DNA of 64,000 bases from Vibrio tubiashii (GTDB lineage: Bacteria > Pseudomonadota > Gammaproteobacteria > Enterobacterales > Vibrionaceae). A program made the position numbers and the translations under genes. The notes beneath the pieces are model-generated. The model saw only the letters and a program-made list of their open reading frames with translations, had not been told where the DNA came from and made no database searches. Shown here in pieces: positions 61,008 to 64,000 of the stretch. The stretch is taken from NCBI GenBank assembly GCA_000775715.1, contig JRWQ01000014.1:1-64000 (forward strand). The letters are read 5' to 3'. How positions within the stretch are numbered: the first letter of the stretch is position 1; each line of letters begins with the position of its first letter.

Positions 61008-61571
61008 TTAGTTCAGCTTGTTCAATGTTGGGTATTGAGAGTTTTTAATGTCATCAATACTTTTAACGAAAGGCTTAAGAGACTGAAACTCTGCTGGTAG
61101 ATCTGAAATCGCGGCTTTGGCATCAGTGCGTGTTGCGTAGTCACCGTAAAGAACGGTATACCACTTAGTGCCGTTAACCATTTTGTAGTTTTCCCAAATT
61201 GGTTGATTGTCTTTACGCGGAAGCTTACGCGCGAAGTGGTCAACCTTAGTCTGAGAGCCTACTGCAACAACCTGGATAGTAAACCCATAACGAGGCATTT
61301 TAGCTTGTTGTTTCGCTGTTGGAGGAATAATGGTAACAGCCGATTTGTTCGGCTTTGGTTGCATCTTCACGGTTTGAGTTGTTGGAGTGGTTTGCACAAC
61401 ATTATTTTCAGAAATGTCGTTAGTCATTCCCTGCTGCGTTACAACGGGTTGTTCAACCATCGCTGTTTTGTAATCCTCACGATAACTTTCTGAACTTACG
61501 TCGGTAACGTAATCGCTCGATACACACGCAGAAAGCACCACTGATAAGCCAACAATCGCTATTTTTTTCAT
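61008..61571 (-). CDS. SPOR-domain lipoprotein
   Basis: The 187-residue protein has a lipoprotein signal (VVLSAC, Cys16), a flexible Thr/Gln/Pro-rich linker and a C-terminal SPOR domain (GFTIQVVAVGSQTKVDHFARK, WYTVLYGDYATRTDAKAAISDLP). SPOR domains bind denuded glycan strands at the division septum. It probably acts at the outer membrane during division or envelope maintenance. Exact role unknown. Confidence 0.88.
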   Translation of the reverse strand: MKKIAIVGLSVVLSACVSSDYVTDVSSESYREDYKTAMVEQPVVTQQGMTNDISENNVVQTTPTTQTVKMQPKPNKSAVTIIPPTAKQQAKMPRYGFTIQVVAVGSQTKVDHFARKLPRKDNQPIWENYKMVNGTKWYTVLYGDYATRTDAKAAISDLPAEFQSLKPFVKSIDDIKNSQYPTLNKLN

Positions 61572-61790
61572 GAATTATTCAAATGCCTTAAGTAGAAATT
61601 ACTTTAAATCATGCCGTTAGATAGACTTAGAATCAACCCAACATTCTAATTATATATCAATACACTGTGACGCAAGGCACAAACTTCGGTTGTATCTCAG
61701 TGATCTGATTAAAACAACACCGAAATAGCTGAGAATTAAGCCACTTTGTTGGTTAGGATTATAGCTGTCACCCCCTTTAGGAGCTTTGCT

Positions 61791-64000
61791 ATGAGCCACC
61801 TTACCCATCTTTTGAAGCCTCAATCTGTTGCGGTTATTGGCGCATCGATCAAACCAATGCGCGCTGGCAATATAGTTATGAAAAACCTGCTTCATGGAGG
61901 GTTTGAGGGAGCAATCATGCCTGTTACCCCTAAATACTCCTCTGTTTGTGGGGTGTTGGCTTATCGTTCCATCGATCAGCTACCAATCATTCCTGACGTA
62001 GCGATACTTTGTACTCACGCTAAGTACAATCTTGAGCTGTTTCGGCAGTTAGCAGAGAAAAGTGTCAAAGCAGTGATAGTGCTCTCTGCTGATATGCACT
62101 TCGCTAGTGATAGTGGAGACAGTATTCAAGATGAGTGCCTTAAGATAGCTCGAGATAACGGTATGCGTGTCTTGGGACCTAATAGCCTTGGATTGATTTT
62201 ACCTTGGGTCAAATTCAACGCTTCTTTCTCTCCTGTTACAGCTGAAAAAGGGAAAATAGCCTTCATTTCTCAGTCAGCGGCGATGTGTACCACGATTTTA
62301 GATTGGGCAAATGATAAAAATATTGGATTCTCGGCGTTTGTTTCACTTGGTAACGCGCTTGATATCGATTTTGCTGACCTACTCGATCACTTGTGTACAG
62401 ATTCTCACACCGAAGCAATTCTTCTTTACGTTGATACCATCAAAGATGCACGAAGATTTATGTCTGCCGCGCGAGCTGCATCGCGTAACCGCCGAATTCT
62501 AGTGCTAAAAGGCGGTAAGACCCCTGCTGGGCGTATAGCCGCGCAGGCGCATACAGGGGGGGATAATACTCTAGACATCATCTATGACTCAGCGATTCGT
62601 CGTACCGGTATGCTAAGAGTAAATAACTCTCATGAACTGTTTGCTGCGGTAGAAACCTTAACGCACTCGGTCCCGCTTCGTGGTGAACGATTAGCCATCA
62701 TTACTAATGGTGGTGGTCCCGCTATTATGGCGGTGGATACTCTACTAGAACGCGGTGGAAAACTCGCCAAACTGTCCGATGAGACCATTGATAAATTGAG
62801 CGCCATCCTTCCTGCAAGCTGGAGTAAGAATAATCCCATCGATATGGTCGGTGATGCAGATGATAAACGTTATATCCAAACCCTTAACGCAGTCATGGAC
62901 GCGGATTGCGCCGACGCAATATTGATCATGCATAGCCCATCAGCAGTTGCTCATTCTGAGCAAACGGCTCAAGCCGTTGTAGAAGCGATCAAAACGCACC
63001 CACGTCATAGACGGTTCAACATACTAACTAACTGGTCTGGTGAACTGACGGCGAAACCCGCTCGAGATATCTTCACTAAATCAGGGATTCCTACCTATAG
63101 AACGCCTGAGAGTGCGGTAGTCGCATTCATGCACTTGGTCGAATACCGTCGTAACCAGAAACAGTTGATGGAGACGCCGACCACTGCTGAGCCAGTGCAC
63201 ATTGCTGAGCTAAATGAAGCGAAAAAATGGATCGAAACCCGATTGCTGGATAAAGATACAGTGTCGTTAGATACCCACCAAATTGGCCCGTTTCTCAGTC
63301 ATTTTAACTTCAATGTGCTGCCAACTTGGATCGCATCTGATCCAAGCGAAGCCGTTCATGTCGCTGAACAAATTGGCTATCCAGTGGCAGTCAAGCTCCG
63401 CTCACCAGATATTGCGCACAAATCGGACGTTCAAGGTGTGATGCTCAATTTAAGAAACAGCGCAGAAGTCGCTGGGGCGTCACAGGCGATATTAGATCGG
63501 ACTAAACTCTCCTACCCGTCGGCTCATATTCATGGCCTGCTTGTTCAAGGAATGGCAAAACTTGCAGGCGGTGAAGAGATTCGAATCAAAGTCAAAACGG
63601 ACGAGACGTTTGGCCCTGTCATTTTGATTGGTCAAGGTGGCTCAGAGTGGGATGAATCTATTGATGCAGCCTCAGCTCTTCCGCCGCTCAATATGGCGTT
63701 AGCACGGTATTTGATTGTTCGAGCGATCAAGAGTGGCAAGATCCGCCCACAGAAACTCCCAGAGCCGATGGATATACATGGTTTATCAGAGCTGTTAGTG
63801 CGTGTCTCTCAAATGGTGGTAGATTGTCCGCAAGTACATGAACTGGATATACACCCAGTACTTGCCAATGGCAGCGAATTTACCATCTTAGATGCCGACC
63901 TTGTGCTTAAACACTATGAAGGCGATGCCCAACAACGCTTAGCAATTCGCCCTTACCCAGTGGAGTACGAGCAGATTATTACCCTAAGGGATGGTGAAGA
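61791..64000 (+). CDS. patZ: YfiQ/PatZ-type protein lysine acetyltransferase, 3' end outside window
   Basis: The frame runs from ATG 61791 (AGGAG 7 bases before) to the window end without a stop, 736 codons. It matches E. coli YfiQ/PatZ: LKPQSVAVIGASIKPMRAGN (CoA-binding domain), VLGPNSLGLILPW, FISQSAA, TNGGGPAIMAVD, EYRRNQKQLMETP, PVAVKLRSPDIAHKSDVQGVML (ATP-grasp domain) and LAIRPYPVEYEQ. The C-terminal GNAT domain that carries the acetyltransferase activity lies beyond the window. The enzyme acetylates metabolic proteins such as acetyl-CoA synthetase; the synthetase domains are thought to be sensory only. Confidence 0.93.
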   Translation, partial: MSHLTHLLKPQSVAVIGASIKPMRAGNIVMKNLLHGGFEGAIMPVTPKYSSVCGVLAYRSIDQLPIIPDVAILCTHAKYNLELFRQLAEKSVKAVIVLSADMHFASDSGDSIQDECLKIARDNGMRVLGPNSLGLILPWVKFNASFSPVTAEKGKIAFISQSAAMCTTILDWANDKNIGFSAFVSLGNALDIDFADLLDHLCTDSHTEAILLYVDTIKDARRFMSAARAASRNRRILVLKGGKTPAGRIAAQAHTGGDNTLDIIYDSAIRRTGMLRVNNSHELFAAVETLTHSVPLRGERLAIITNGGGPAIMAVDTLLERGGKLAKLSDETIDKLSAILPASWSKNNPIDMVGDADDKRYIQTLNAVMDADCADAILIMHSPSAVAHSEQTAQAVVEAIKTHPRHRRFNILTNWSGELTAKPARDIFTKSGIPTYRTPESAVVAFMHLVEYRRNQKQLMETPTTAEPVHIAELNEAKKWIETRLLDKDTVSLDTHQIGPFLSHFNFNVLPTWIASDPSEAVHVAEQIGYPVAVKLRSPDIAHKSDVQGVMLNLRNSAEVAGASQAILDRTKLSYPSAHIHGLLVQGMAKLAGGEEIRIKVKTDETFGPVILIGQGGSEWDESIDAASALPPLNMALARYLIVRAIKSGKIRPQKLPEPMDIHGLSELLVRVSQMVVDCPQVHELDIHPVLANGSEFTILDADLVLKHYEGDAQQRLAIRPYPVEYEQIITLRDGE

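Noticed and set aside
61650..61895. 81-codon minus-strand frame across the patZ start.
   Set aside because: It overlaps the ribosome binding site and first codons of patZ and looks like a shadow frame.
1..64000. CRISPR array, tRNA or rRNA genes, replication origin.
   Set aside because: No regular short repeat-spacer pattern, tRNA-like cloverleaf, rRNA sequence or DnaA/RctB-type site cluster was recognised; the repeats at the left are attC sites with genes between them.

Overview
The window looks like a Vibrio chromosome, probably the second chromosome or a comparable region. The left end is the distal part of a large chromosomal integron (superintegron) with VCR-like attC sites. The rest carries typical Vibrionaceae genes: a VxrAB-type two-component operon with pntAB beside it, a torT/torS pair, HlyU-family, DUF3069, DUF3319 and UPF0181 proteins, and a YfiQ/PatZ-type acyl-CoA synthetase-like protein. 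No rRNA, tRNA or CRISPR array was recognised.

Region 1 (1 to about 11,700) is the cassette array. It starts with the end of an IS3-family element. The IS lies directly upstream of a single-gene AAA ATPase plus DUF4435 protein, the architecture of fused PARIS anti-phage proteins. About 15 cassettes follow, separated by attC sites of about 90 to 130 bp: two GNAT acetyltransferases/small secreted proteins, a reverse-oriented RelE/Phd-type toxin-antitoxin pair, a broken lipoprotein gene, a DUF805 protein, three related small membrane proteins (one a fragment), an accessory signal peptidase II, DUF1801, PH-like, ASCH, papain-like, histidine phosphatase, cupin and DUF2867 proteins. Several attC sites are truncated or fused, so this part of the array is decaying. 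It ends at a half attC and a strong terminator near 11,700. The integron integrase is not in the window.

Region 2 (11,800 to 31,400) is core genome: a TyrP-type permease, a pair of very small reading frames behind a LacI-type palindrome, acpH, an RhlE-type helicase, GNAT proteins, a delta-9 desaturase with a FabR-like operator, an RND efflux adaptor and pump, a chemotaxis receptor, two HAD phosphatases, gsk, a ClpP-fold lipoprotein, creA, a zinc-ribbon protein and mgsA.

Region 3 (30,300 to 48,600) is rich in sensing and signalling: torT/torS without torR, the yqhC/yqhD pair with a MITE-like repeat between them, three GGDEF proteins, a ComFB-family protein (possible c-di-GMP receptor), an HlyU-family protein, and cobQ followed without a gap by modABC.

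Region 4 (48,800 to 64,000) holds pntAB, the vxrA/vxrB/DUF2861/TraF-like/UPF0181 operon, a DUF2726 protein, a YciH-type SUI1 protein, an orphan tyrosine recombinase overlapping ddl tail to tail, a SPOR lipoprotein and the truncated yfiQ/patZ gene at the window edge. Convergent genes are often separated by near-perfect bidirectional terminators.
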